Notes under the pieces: generated by a model
Databases searched by the model: none
The model's input: the letters and a program-made list of their open reading frames with translations, nothing else
Told to the model about the DNA's origin: nothing
Assembly: GCA_051000345.1 (NCBI GenBank)
Contig: JBPCOJ010000044.1
Span: 1 to 23,197 of the forward strand
Source: JBHENC01 sp051000345
Lineage (GTDB): Bacteria; Acidobacteriota; Blastocatellia; Pyrinomonadales; Pyrinomonadaceae
Direction of reading: 5' to 3'
Length of the DNA stretch: 23,197 nucleotides
Shown here: piece by piece, positions 1 to 6,417 of the stretch
How the letters are laid out: every line of letters begins with the position of its first letter
How positions within the stretch are numbered: position 1 is the stretch's first letter
Position numbers and translations under genes: made by a program

Positions 1-744
1 GCGTCGCGGCGTCATGCCGAAGAAATGATTACGGCGGGCGAAGTAACCGTCAACGGCGAGGTCGTCACGACGCTCGGCACAAAGGCCGATCCCGCGCGCG
101 ATCACATTAAAGTGCGCGGGCGGCTTATCAATCCGCTGCTCGAAACACGCGCGAAAATTTACGTGCTGCTCAACAAGCCGCGCGGTTATTTAACGAGCCT
201 CGCAGACCCCGACAATCGCCCGCTCGTCAAAGACCTTGTGCCATCCACTCTCGGACGCCTGCATCCGATTGGCCGCCTCGATTTCAACACCGAAGGCCTG
301 CTTATCATGACGAACGACGGCGACCTGACGAACTTCATCACGGCGGCGCGCAACAACGTCGCTAAAGTTTACGAAGTGAAAGTTAAAGGCTTGCCGCCGG
401 AAGATGCAATCGAGCGCTTGCGTCGCGGCATCACGCTCGACGACGGCGTGCGGACGGCGACGGCGGAGATTAAGCGCATTGATGAAACCGAATCGAACGC
501 GTGGTTCGAGGTTATCTTGCACGAAGGACGCAATCAGCAGATCCGGCGCATGTTCGATGCCATCGGGCATTCGGTTGTGAAACTGCGCCGCGTTCGCATT
601 GGACACTTGACGGACGATCACATCGCGCCGAAGCAATGGCGCTTTCTCACGGATGCAGAAGTCGCCAGATTTTTCCGCCCGCATCAAAAAACGAAGCCGC
701 GTGCGAAACCGAAACCGCGCCGTGCAGGTTCGGGCGCGAAGTAA
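1..744 (+). CDS. rluB: RsuA/RluB-family rRNA pseudouridine synthase (5' end outside window)
   Basis: Converts a specific uridine of rRNA to pseudouridine. The frame is open to the window edge, and the residues before the first ATG (base 25) read ASRRHAEE, which continues the N-terminal S4 RNA-binding domain (usual form SRRKAEELI...G.V.VNG). The gene therefore starts upstream and ATG 25 is not the real start. After the S4 domain comes the catalytic domain with the signature HPIGRLDFNTEGLL; its Asp (residue 94 of the visible fragment) is the family's catalytic aspartate. The motif EGRNQQIRRM follows, typical of RsuA/RluB/RluE/RluF rather than RluA/C/D. A basic tail (KTKPRAKPKPRR) closes the protein, as in many RluB proteins. 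The choice of rluB over rsuA, rluE or rluF is a best guess; the family itself is secure. It ends 157 bases before the next gene, with a repeat between them. Confidence 0.93.
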   Translation, partial: ASRRHAEEMITAGEVTVNGEVVTTLGTKADPARDHIKVRGRLINPLLETRAKIYVLLNKPRGYLTSLADPDNRPLVKDLVPSTLGRLHPIGRLDFNTEGLLIMTNDGDLTNFITAARNNVAKVYEVKVKGLPPEDAIERLRRGITLDDGVRTATAEIKRIDETESNAWFEVILHEGRNQQIRRMFDAIGHSVVKLRRVRIGHLTDDHIAPKQWRFLTDAEVARFFRPHQKTKPRAKPKPRRAGSGAK

Positions 745-765
745 GTTTACGGTACAATAGAAAAA

Positions 766-892
766 CAGAAGTCAGAAGACAGTGTTCAGTGGTCAGAATG
801 AAAAGCGTTACTGCTTAAACTCAATGAGAAATTTTTGTGGTGCTTCGTACTTTTATTCCGTCCACCGATTTCTGACCACTGAACACTGACTT
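766..892. repeat. Inverted heptad-repeat element, copy 1
   Basis: The left part (766-800) is five consecutive 7-base units, each beginning CAG (CAGAAGT, CAGAAGA, CAGTGTT, CAGTGGT, CAGAATG). The right part carries the same units inverted: bases 870-888 are the exact reverse complement of 780-798 (19 bp). About 71 bases lie between the arms. It fills the gap between the pseudouridine synthase and acyl-CoA dehydrogenase genes. Its right edge runs into the GGAG that serves as ribosome binding site for the dehydrogenase. A second element of the same architecture lies at 3428-3552. No transposase is seen, so this looks like a non-autonomous dispersed repeat; the family name is unknown to me. Confidence 0.8.
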
Positions 893-901
893 GGAGTTGT
901 T

Positions 902-2044
902 ATGCAATTTGAATTAAGTGAAGACCAGCAGCAAGTTAAAATGAGTGTGCGTGAATTTGCCGTAGCGGAGATCGCGCCGCACGTTCACGAGTGGGACGAG
1001 ACACAACACTTTCCCGTCGAGCTTGTGCCAAAGCTTGCCGAACTCGGTTTGATGGGAGTCATTTTCCCCGAAGAGTACGGCGGCGCAGGGATGGGCTATA
1101 TTGAATACGCGACGATTATCGAAGAACTCTCGCGCGTCGATGGCTCCGTCGGCATTTCGGTGGCGGCGCACAATTCGCTGTGCTCAAATCATATTTATAT
1201 GTTCGCCACAGAAGATCAGAAACGCAAATTTCTCGTGCCGCTTGCAAAGGGCGAACATCTCGGCGCGTGGGGATTGACGGAAGCGAACGCAGGCTCCGAC
1301 GCTTCCGGCACGCGCACGACTGCCGTGCGGCAAAACGGCGGCTGGCTCGTCAACGGCTCGAAAAATTTCATCACGCACGCGATTCACGGCGATACGTGCG
1401 TCGCCGTCGCTTCAACGGATCGCTCGAAGGGTAACAAGGGAATCACCGCGTTCATCTTCGAGAAGGGCATGAAAGGTTTTTCGCCCGCGAAGAAGGAAAA
1501 TAAGTTGGGCTTGCGCGCGTCGGAAACGGCGAGCGTCGTGTTTGAAGATTGCTATGTGCCGGACGAGAATCGTTTGGGCAATGAGGGCGAAGGCTTTATA
1601 CAGGCGATGCAAATTCTGGACGGCGGGCGCATTTCGATTGCGGCGCTGGCGGTCGGCATCGCGCAGGGCGCATACGAATCCGCGATCAGCTATGCGAAAC
1701 AGCGCGAACAGTTCGGCAAACCAATCGCAGAGTTTCAAGCCATTCAATTCAAGTTGGCGGACATGGCGACGCAAATCGAAGCCGCGCGCCTTTTGATGTA
1801 CCGCGCCGCGTACCTCAAGGATCAAGGCAAAAAGGTGACGAAGGAATCCGCGATGGCAAAGCTCTTCGCTTCGGAGATGAGCGTGCGTGTGTGCGAAGAA
1901 GCGATTCAGATTCACGGCGGCTACGGCTACACGAAGGATTACCCGCCGGAAAAATACTGGCGCGACTCGAAGCTCTGTACTATCGGCGAAGGCACTTCGG
2001 AAATACAGCGCATGGTGATTGCGCGGCAGTTGCTTAAAGCGTAG
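902..2044 (+). CDS. Acyl-CoA dehydrogenase (short/branched-chain type)
   Basis: FAD-dependent alpha,beta-dehydrogenation of an acyl-CoA, passing electrons to an electron-transfer flavoprotein; cytoplasmic. The 380-residue length is that of the classic homotetrameric ACADs. Visible signatures: PEEYGG near residue 57; GLTEANAGSDASGT (124-137), the family signature that contacts flavin and substrate; REQFGKPIAEFQ; IQIHGGYGYTKDYP; and the C-terminal GEGTSEIQR, whose first Glu (E363) is in the position of the catalytic base of short-chain and butyryl-CoA dehydrogenases. The start is firm: GGAG at 893-896 precedes the ATG. A methylmalonyl-CoA module (meaB, mce) follows on the same strand, so a branched-chain or short-chain substrate whose breakdown yields propionyl-CoA is plausible but inferred. 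The exact chain-length preference cannot be read from sequence. Confidence 0.93.
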   Translation: MQFELSEDQQQVKMSVREFAVAEIAPHVHEWDETQHFPVELVPKLAELGLMGVIFPEEYGGAGMGYIEYATIIEELSRVDGSVGISVAAHNSLCSNHIYMFATEDQKRKFLVPLAKGEHLGAWGLTEANAGSDASGTRTTAVRQNGGWLVNGSKNFITHAIHGDTCVAVASTDRSKGNKGITAFIFEKGMKGFSPAKKENKLGLRASETASVVFEDCYVPDENRLGNEGEGFIQAMQILDGGRISIAALAVGIAQGAYESAISYAKQREQFGKPIAEFQAIQFKLADMATQIEAARLLMYRAAYLKDQGKKVTKESAMAKLFASEMSVRVCEEAIQIHGGYGYTKDYPPEKYWRDSKLCTIGEGTSEIQRMVIARQLLKA

Positions 2045-2098
2045 AGACCCACTGCAACGAAGAATGCTGAACGGGCAGAAAGAGGAAAGCTTTATATT

Positions 2099-2365
2099 AT
2101 GAGTTCGGATCGAACAACTGAAATCTTGAATTATCTTTCAGCCATCAGCCGCGAAGTCGGCGAGATGCGAACCGAAACAAACACGCGTTTTAACGAATTG
2201 AGCACCCGCCTTGATGAAACGAATACGCGCCTTCTCCACATCGAACGCGAACAGCGGCAATTCGGGCGGCGGCTTGACCGCATCGAAGGATTTTTGTTGA
2301 CGACGAAGGCAGACATAGGCGACTTGCAGGATCGCGTTGCCGCGCTCGAAGAAAAACGCGCGTGA
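2099..2365 (+). CDS. Small coiled-coil protein of unknown function
   Basis: An 88-residue, highly charged protein with no signal peptide or membrane segment. From about residue 15 to the end it shows continuous heptad spacing of hydrophobic residues (for example FNELSTRLDETNTRLLHIE and FGRRLDRIEGFLL, then IGDLQDRVAALEEK), which predicts a long coiled coil. An internal near-repeat, TETNTRFNEL / DETNTRLLHI, is visible. GAGG at 2082-2085 lies about 13 bases before the ATG, a rather long spacing. It sits 54 bases after the acyl-CoA dehydrogenase stop and 90 bases before meaB on the same strand. I do not recognise a family; a scaffold or oligomerisation role is only what coiled coils generally suggest. 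Normal codon use and position inside a same-strand run make it a likely real gene. Confidence 0.65.
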   Translation: MSSDRTTEILNYLSAISREVGEMRTETNTRFNELSTRLDETNTRLLHIEREQRQFGRRLDRIEGFLLTTKADIGDLQDRVAALEEKRA

Positions 2366-2455
2366 TGCTCCCGCAGCGTTTCTGTTCTTTGAGAAACGGA
2401 TAAGTGAGCGCAAACAGCGAACTCCGCCCGCTCGTTTTGCGTCGGTTGTAGATTG

Positions 2456-3463
2456 ATGAATTCACAGGTGACAGCGAAGGAAAATTCCACTTTGATCGAG
2501 CGCATTACGGCAGGCGACGTGCGTGCTGTGGCGCGTGCTATCTCGAAGGTCGAAGACGGCACGGAGGATGCCGCGCGTTTAATGAAGGAAGTGTTTCCGC
2601 GCACGGGACGCGGCCTCGTGATTGGCATTACGGGCAGTCCGGGCGCTGGGAAATCTTCGCTTGTCGATAAGCTCGCTTTGCTTTACCGTCAGCGAAATGA
2701 ACGCGTCGGAATCGTCGCGGTCGATCCGTCGAGTCCTTTTTCGGGCGGCGCGATTTTAGGCGATAGAATCAGAATGCAGACGCTCGGCCTCGATCCGGGA
2801 GTGTTTATTCGTTCGATGGCGACGCGCGGCAACTTGGGCGGTCTGGCGCGCGCAACCGTTGACGCGGTGGCGATTCTCGATGCCGCCGGATACGATAAGA
2901 TAATTGTCGAAACCGTCGGTGTCGGTCAGGACGAAGTGGAGATTGTGAAGACGGCGGATGTCTCCGTCGTCGTGCTTGTGCCGGGAATGGGCGACGACAT
3001 ACAGGCGATCAAGGCAGGCATCATGGAAATAGGCGATGTGTTCGTTATCAATAAAGCGGATCGTGACGGCGTGTTGCGCACCGAAAAAGAATTAGAAGCG
3101 CTGTTGTCGCTGGCGATGCGCCCGGATTTCTGGCAATCGCCGATTATCAAAACCGTTGCGACACACAACAAGGGCATCGAAGAACTTGCCGACGCGATTG
3201 AAAGCTATCGGGTGTTTCAACGAAAGGACGGCACGCACGGCCTTGAGCGACGGCAACAAATCGCGCGCTGGCGCATACTGGAACTCTTGCGCGAAAAACT
3301 TCTGGCGCGAACTTTGAGCGCGAATGCCGCATCTGAAAAACTCGATGCGCTTGCCGCCGAAGTCGCCGCCAAACGCCGCGATCCTTATTCGGTTGTCGAA
3401 GAAATAATGGAATTAGAAGGCAGAAAACAGGAGTCAGGAGTCAGAAGTCAGAAGTCAGAATGA
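2456..3463 (+). CDS. meaB: Methylmalonyl-CoA mutase-associated GTPase MeaB (ArgK/MMAA family)
   Basis: G3E-type GTPase that guards cobalamin loading and reactivation of methylmalonyl-CoA mutase (the human counterpart is MMAA). Visible: Walker A GSPGAGKSS (residues 60-68), VDPSSPFSGGAILGDR (89-104), RGNLGGLARAT, the VETVGVGQDE stretch (151-160) and the base-recognition motif NKAD (199-202). The start is set at ATG 2456; TTG directly before it (2453) is possible, and neither has a convincing ribosome binding site. Family members usually end soon after the EEI-type helix seen here. In this protein the last ~13 residues (RKQESGVRSQKSE) are encoded entirely by the heptad repeat starting at 3428, so they are an acquired tail. 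The stop overlaps the ATG of a 37-codon ORF, and mce follows. The mutase itself is not in the window. Confidence 0.95.
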   Translation: MNSQVTAKENSTLIERITAGDVRAVARAISKVEDGTEDAARLMKEVFPRTGRGLVIGITGSPGAGKSSLVDKLALLYRQRNERVGIVAVDPSSPFSGGAILGDRIRMQTLGLDPGVFIRSMATRGNLGGLARATVDAVAILDAAGYDKIIVETVGVGQDEVEIVKTADVSVVVLVPGMGDDIQAIKAGIMEIGDVFVINKADRDGVLRTEKELEALLSLAMRPDFWQSPIIKTVATHNKGIEELADAIESYRVFQRKDGTHGLERRQQIARWRILELLREKLLARTLSANAASEKLDALAAEVAAKRRDPYSVVEEIMELEGRKQESGVRSQKSE

Positions 3464-3552
3464 AGACAAGAACAGAAGCCGCGATGATTATCTTCATGCT
3501 GATAATGTCCACTACTCTTGCTGTTATTCTGTCTCCTGACTTCTGGATACTG
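3428..3552. repeat. Inverted heptad-repeat element, copy 2
   Basis: The left arm (3428-3462) is five 7-base units (CAGGAGT twice, CAGAAGT twice, CAGAATG). The right arm (about 3526-3552) read on the other strand gives CAGTATC, CAGAAGT, CAGGAGA, CAGAAT. The spacer between arms is about 64 bases and does not obviously match that of copy 1, although both left arms end with CAGAATGAA. The left arm lies inside meaB and provides its last codons and stop; the right arm ends about 18 bases before mce. The arms are imperfectly complementary, unlike the 19-bp perfect match in copy 1. Confidence 0.75.
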
Positions 3553-3573
3553 CTTTTGAATACTGCTTTATGA
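3460..3573 (+). CDS. Possible 37-residue membrane peptide overlapping meaB and mce
   Basis: A short reading frame that fills the whole meaB-mce gap. Its ATG overlaps the meaB stop in ATGA (3460-3463), and its TGA overlaps the mce start in ATGA (3570-3573). This is the geometry of translational coupling. The product would begin MKTRTEAA and then run through a strongly hydrophobic stretch (from AMIIFMLIM to FWILLL), i.e. one membrane segment with a positive N-terminus. It has no ribosome binding site of its own, and much of it is made of the heptad repeat, so it may be a chance frame. mce also lacks a clear ribosome binding site, which is the main argument that ribosomes could be delivered through this frame. 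Confidence 0.3.
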   Translation: MKTRTEAAMIIFMLIMSTTLAVILSPDFWILLLNTAL

Positions 3574-3983
3574 AACTCGAACATATCGGAATTGCGACCA
3601 GAGAGTTGGATGAAGCGCTCGGCTTTTGGCGTGATGCGCTCGGGCTTGAAGTCGCCGAAGTGGAAGAAGTGAGCGAGCAGGGCGTGCGGGTGGCGATGTT
3701 GCCCGTTGGTGAAACCCGCATCGAATTGTTGGAGCCGACGCGGGACGATTCGCCGATTGCGAAGTTCTTGGAAAAGCGCGGCGCTGGGATTCATCACATC
3801 GCCGTGCGCGTCGATGATATTCGCGGCGCGCTCGAAAAATTGAAGCAGAGCGGCGCGCGTTTGATAGACGAAACGCCGCGAACGGGCGCGGGAAATTGTC
3901 TCATTGCCTTTGTGCATCCTTCGTCGGCGGGCGGCGTGCTGATTGAACTCGTCGAGCACACATCGGAAAATGATCTGCATTAA
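3570..3983 (+). CDS. mce: Methylmalonyl-CoA epimerase
   Basis: Interconverts (2S)- and (2R)-methylmalonyl-CoA in propionyl-CoA metabolism, linking carboxylation to the B12-dependent mutase; cytoplasmic. The 137-residue length and layout fit the vicinal-oxygen-chelate fold with two beta-alpha-beta-beta-beta modules. The first module starts LEHIGIAT, with His5 as a likely metal ligand, and contains ETRIELLEP. The second starts GIHHIAVRVDDI (His75/His76) and ends with VLIELVEH, where Glu126 is the expected last ligand. The context is strong: meaB is immediately upstream. No ribosome binding site is visible before the ATG, since the bases come from the end of a repeat; translation may be coupled to upstream frames. 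It ends 40 bases before the prolyl isomerase gene. Confidence 0.93.
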   Translation: MKLEHIGIATRELDEALGFWRDALGLEVAEVEEVSEQGVRVAMLPVGETRIELLEPTRDDSPIAKFLEKRGAGIHHIAVRVDDIRGALEKLKQSGARLIDETPRTGAGNCLIAFVHPSSAGGVLIELVEHTSENDLH

Positions 3984-4023
3984 ACTTGAGTTGGTTATTA
4001 AACCTGAAAGGACATAATACATT

Positions 4024-5325
4024 TTGAATTCAACTACCAGAGCCGGAATCGCTATTGGTGCCGCTGTTTTATTTGCGCTCGGATTAATCGGTTGGCAAAC
4101 ACAGATCAGGCACGTCGAATCGGCAAACTTAAGCGCAGAGGATATGAAGTTAATCGCTTCGGATCAGCCGCGCCTGAGCGCACAGCTTGCGGCAAGCGAT
4201 GAAGCGCGCAAGGAGTTCGCCAAAAATCTACGCGAACTGCTCGCTGTCGCCGAAGAAGCAAGAGCTGCGGGCGTCGCCGATAAACCCGACATCAAAAGCC
4301 AACTCGAACTGATGCGCTCGCAGGTCATCGCACAGAGTTATGCGCAGCAGCAGCAAAAGGCTGGCAAAGCTACTTCTATTGACCAACTCGTTGCGCCTGC
4401 GGAAGTCGATGTTTTTCTTAAAGAGTCCGGGCAGGATGCGAAGTTCGACGACTTTTTGAAAAAGGTGCAGACGGCCAACCCGCAAGTGCCGCAGCAACTC
4501 GAACCCGCCCAACGCGAAGAACTGAAAAAGGATTGGGCGCGCCTACAGCTTATCGAACGCAAAGGCATCGCCGCCGGTCTCGACAAAGATCGTAAAACGC
4601 AGATACAAATCATGCTGCAGCAATCGCGCGCGCTCGCCAGCAAATATTTCAAAGACCAGCTCGAATCAAAAACAAAGGCGACGGATAAGGAAGTTGACGA
4701 CTATGTTGCGAAACATCCTGAATTCGACTCTAAGCAAGCACGCGCTAAAGCCGAAGAAGTCTTGAAACGCGCCCGCGCAGGCGAAGATTTCGCGGCGCTT
4801 GCCAAAGAGTTTTCCACCGATCCGGGCAGCAAAAATACCGGCGGCGACTTGGGCTATTTCGGACGCGGACAAATGTTGCCGGAATTTGAGAACGCTGCCT
4901 TCGCGCTCCAGCCCGGACAAATCAGCGATGTTATTGAAACAAAATACGGCTTTCACATTATCAAAGTCGAAGACCGCCGCACGCAGAATAACACCGAAGG
5001 CAAGCCTGAAGAGCAGGTGCGCGCTCGTCATATTTTGATACCGGCGGGCGGAGACGGGCAGGCCGCTAATCCGATGGCACCGCCGCAGTCGCCGCGTGAA
5101 AAAGCGCGCGCTGCCGTCGAAGAAGAAAAAGCGAAAAAGCTTCTAGACGAAATCCTCGCGCGCTCGCACGTCACCGTCGCAGACAATTTTCAAGTCAACG
5201 TCCCGGCTGCTCCGCCGCTTCAAGGCGGTATGCCGCCCGGAGCAATGGCTCCGCCTGCAAACGCGGATGCTGCTGCGCCGCCGATGGACAATCCGAAACC
5301 CGCATCACCGTCCAAGAAACCCTAG
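4024..5325 (+). CDS. Membrane-anchored parvulin-type peptidyl-prolyl isomerase (SurA/PpiC-like)
   Basis: Likely a periplasmic folding factor. The start must be TTG 4024: an in-frame TAA lies at 4015-4017, the next ATG is 40 codons downstream, and residues 7-24 form an N-terminal signal anchor (IGAAVLFALGLIGW) that needs this start. GAAAGGA at 4006-4012 is a fair ribosome binding site. A long helical SurA-N-like region spans ~40-220. The parvulin core is ~237-318, with FAALAKEFSTDPGS, GGDLGYFGRGQM, F.NAAFAL.PGQISD and YGFHIIKVEDRR. The tail (391-433) is rich in Pro, Ala and Met. The parvulin core lacks the usual opening RARHIL strand; exactly that motif (VRARHILIP, 332-340) appears after the domain instead. 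Activity is therefore likely but not certain. Confidence 0.88.
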   Translation: MNSTTRAGIAIGAAVLFALGLIGWQTQIRHVESANLSAEDMKLIASDQPRLSAQLAASDEARKEFAKNLRELLAVAEEARAAGVADKPDIKSQLELMRSQVIAQSYAQQQQKAGKATSIDQLVAPAEVDVFLKESGQDAKFDDFLKKVQTANPQVPQQLEPAQREELKKDWARLQLIERKGIAAGLDKDRKTQIQIMLQQSRALASKYFKDQLESKTKATDKEVDDYVAKHPEFDSKQARAKAEEVLKRARAGEDFAALAKEFSTDPGSKNTGGDLGYFGRGQMLPEFENAAFALQPGQISDVIETKYGFHIIKVEDRRTQNNTEGKPEEQVRARHILIPAGGDGQAANPMAPPQSPREKARAAVEEEKAKKLLDEILARSHVTVADNFQVNVPAAPPLQGGMPPGAMAPPANADAAAPPMDNPKPASPSKKP

Positions 5326-5356
5326 CCGTAGGTTTGAGCGCTCGGCTGTAACGCTT

Positions 5357-6229
5357 ATGCAGTTCGGAGATTATCGAGTAGAGATTGTGCCTGACACGGA
5401 GTTTCGGCTCGACGGCGGGGCGATGTTCGGCGTCGTGCCGTTTCCGCTCTGGTCGAAAGTCTGCCCGCCCGACAACAAAAATCGCATACGCATGAACATG
5501 AATTGTTTGTTCATCGAAACAAACACCGAGCGCATTTTGATCGAAACGGGCATCGGCGAAAAATGGCCGCCGAAACTCGCGGACATCTATGGCATCAAAC
5601 GCGAGCGGTCTCTGCCCGATTCATTGCGCGCTATCACGGGCGTCGGCGCGGAAGACATCACCATCGTCGTTAATACGCATCTTCATTTCGATCACGCGGG
5701 CGGCAACACGCGGCTGGATGATGCGGGCAAGGCTGCTGTGCCGACTTTTCCGAATGCGCGTTATCTTGTGTCGCGCGCGGAGTATGAACATGCGGAAGCG
5801 CCGCTCGAACGTGACCGCGCGAGTTACATGCCGGAGAATTGGCGGCCTTTGAAGGACAGCGGCCAGCTTGAATTGAAAGACGCGGAGTACGAAATTGCGC
5901 CGGGTGTGAGCATGGAAACCGTCACCGGCCACAATCATTCGATGCAGTGTCTGCGTGTAACGCGCGACGGGCGCACGCTGTACAGCTTCGCCGATCTCGT
6001 GCCGACGCGCGCGCATGTTCCGTTCGCGTGGATCATGGGTTATGACCTTTACCCCGTCGAAACGCTTGAAGGCAAAAAGCGTTTGTTGCCGCAGGCGGCG
6101 CGCGAAAATTGGCTCTGCTATTTCTATCACGACCCGGACGTGCCGCTCTGCCGCGTTGTTGAGGAAGACGGGAAACTACGCGCTGTCGGTTACGAGGAAG
6201 CGCAGGACGGATTCGTTCCCGGCGAGTGA
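5357..6229 (+). CDS. MBL-fold metallo-hydrolase (lactonase-like)
   Basis: A 290-residue metallo-beta-lactamase-fold hydrolase. The metal-binding motif THLHFDHAGG gives His108, His110, Asp112 and His113. Further ligands are plausible at His192 or His194 (TGHNHSMQ), Asp213 (FADLVPT) and His258 (FYHDP), i.e. a two-metal site as in AHL lactonases and related enzymes. The substrate cannot be told from sequence. I chose ATG 5357 (MQFGDYRVEI) because the family normally begins at this point; the frame is open further upstream but overlaps the isomerase gene and reads as low-quality sequence. No ribosome binding site is obvious. It lies 31 bases after the isomerase stop and is probably co-transcribed with it. 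There is no signal peptide, so it should be cytoplasmic. Confidence 0.85.
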   Translation: MQFGDYRVEIVPDTEFRLDGGAMFGVVPFPLWSKVCPPDNKNRIRMNMNCLFIETNTERILIETGIGEKWPPKLADIYGIKRERSLPDSLRAITGVGAEDITIVVNTHLHFDHAGGNTRLDDAGKAAVPTFPNARYLVSRAEYEHAEAPLERDRASYMPENWRPLKDSGQLELKDAEYEIAPGVSMETVTGHNHSMQCLRVTRDGRTLYSFADLVPTRAHVPFAWIMGYDLYPVETLEGKKRLLPQAARENWLCYFYHDPDVPLCRVVEEDGKLRAVGYEEAQDGFVPGE

Positions 6230-6280
6230 ACAACCGAAACGCGTTATTTTATAGCGGCTTGCGATTGAATGTGGCTATGT

Positions 6281-6358
6281 GTAGGGGCAATTCTTGTGGT
6301 TGCCCGCAGCTTGAGTGACATTCAATGTAACGGGCAGGGACGAGCCACTGCCCCCTAC
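6281..6358. repeat. MITE-like short inverted repeat (GTAGGGGC ... GCCCCCTAC)
   Basis: The intergenic stretch 6230-6417 holds a compact element. The left arm (6281-6306) begins GTAGGGGCAA and ends GTTGCCCG. The right arm (6331-6358) begins CGGGCAGGGA and ends GCCCCCTAC. The outer and inner ends of the arms are complementary while the middle is diverged, and about 24 bases form the loop. Elements beginning GTAGGGGC and ending in the complement are familiar as dispersed repeats in several bacterial phyla. A further 9-base dyad (6264-6272 with 6319-6327) interleaves with it and could give an alternative fold. No coding capacity and no target duplication are seen. Confidence 0.65.
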
Positions 6359-6417
6359 GATTTATTTGGTAGGACACGCACAATCCCAAACGGCTATAAT
6401 TGGAGAGAAATCTAAAA

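Noticed and set aside
190..687. Long antisense frame opposite the pseudouridine synthase gene
   Set aside because: Arg/His-rich shadow of a clearly conserved gene on the other strand.
1412..1915. 167-codon antisense frame inside the acyl-CoA dehydrogenase gene
   Set aside because: Overlaps conserved catalytic coding sequence; composition is that of a reverse-strand shadow in GC-rich DNA.
3428..3462. Tandem short repeats considered as a CRISPR array
   Set aside because: Units are only 7 bases with no spacers and no cas genes nearby.
5621..6130. 169-codon antisense frame opposite the MBL hydrolase
   Set aside because: Same reasons: no motif, no ribosome binding site, real gene opposite.
6371..6400. 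AGGACA-N18-TATAAT as a promoter for mtnP
   Set aside because: The start would fall near 6407, inside the ribosome binding site at 6402-6407, so the message would lack it; probably chance.
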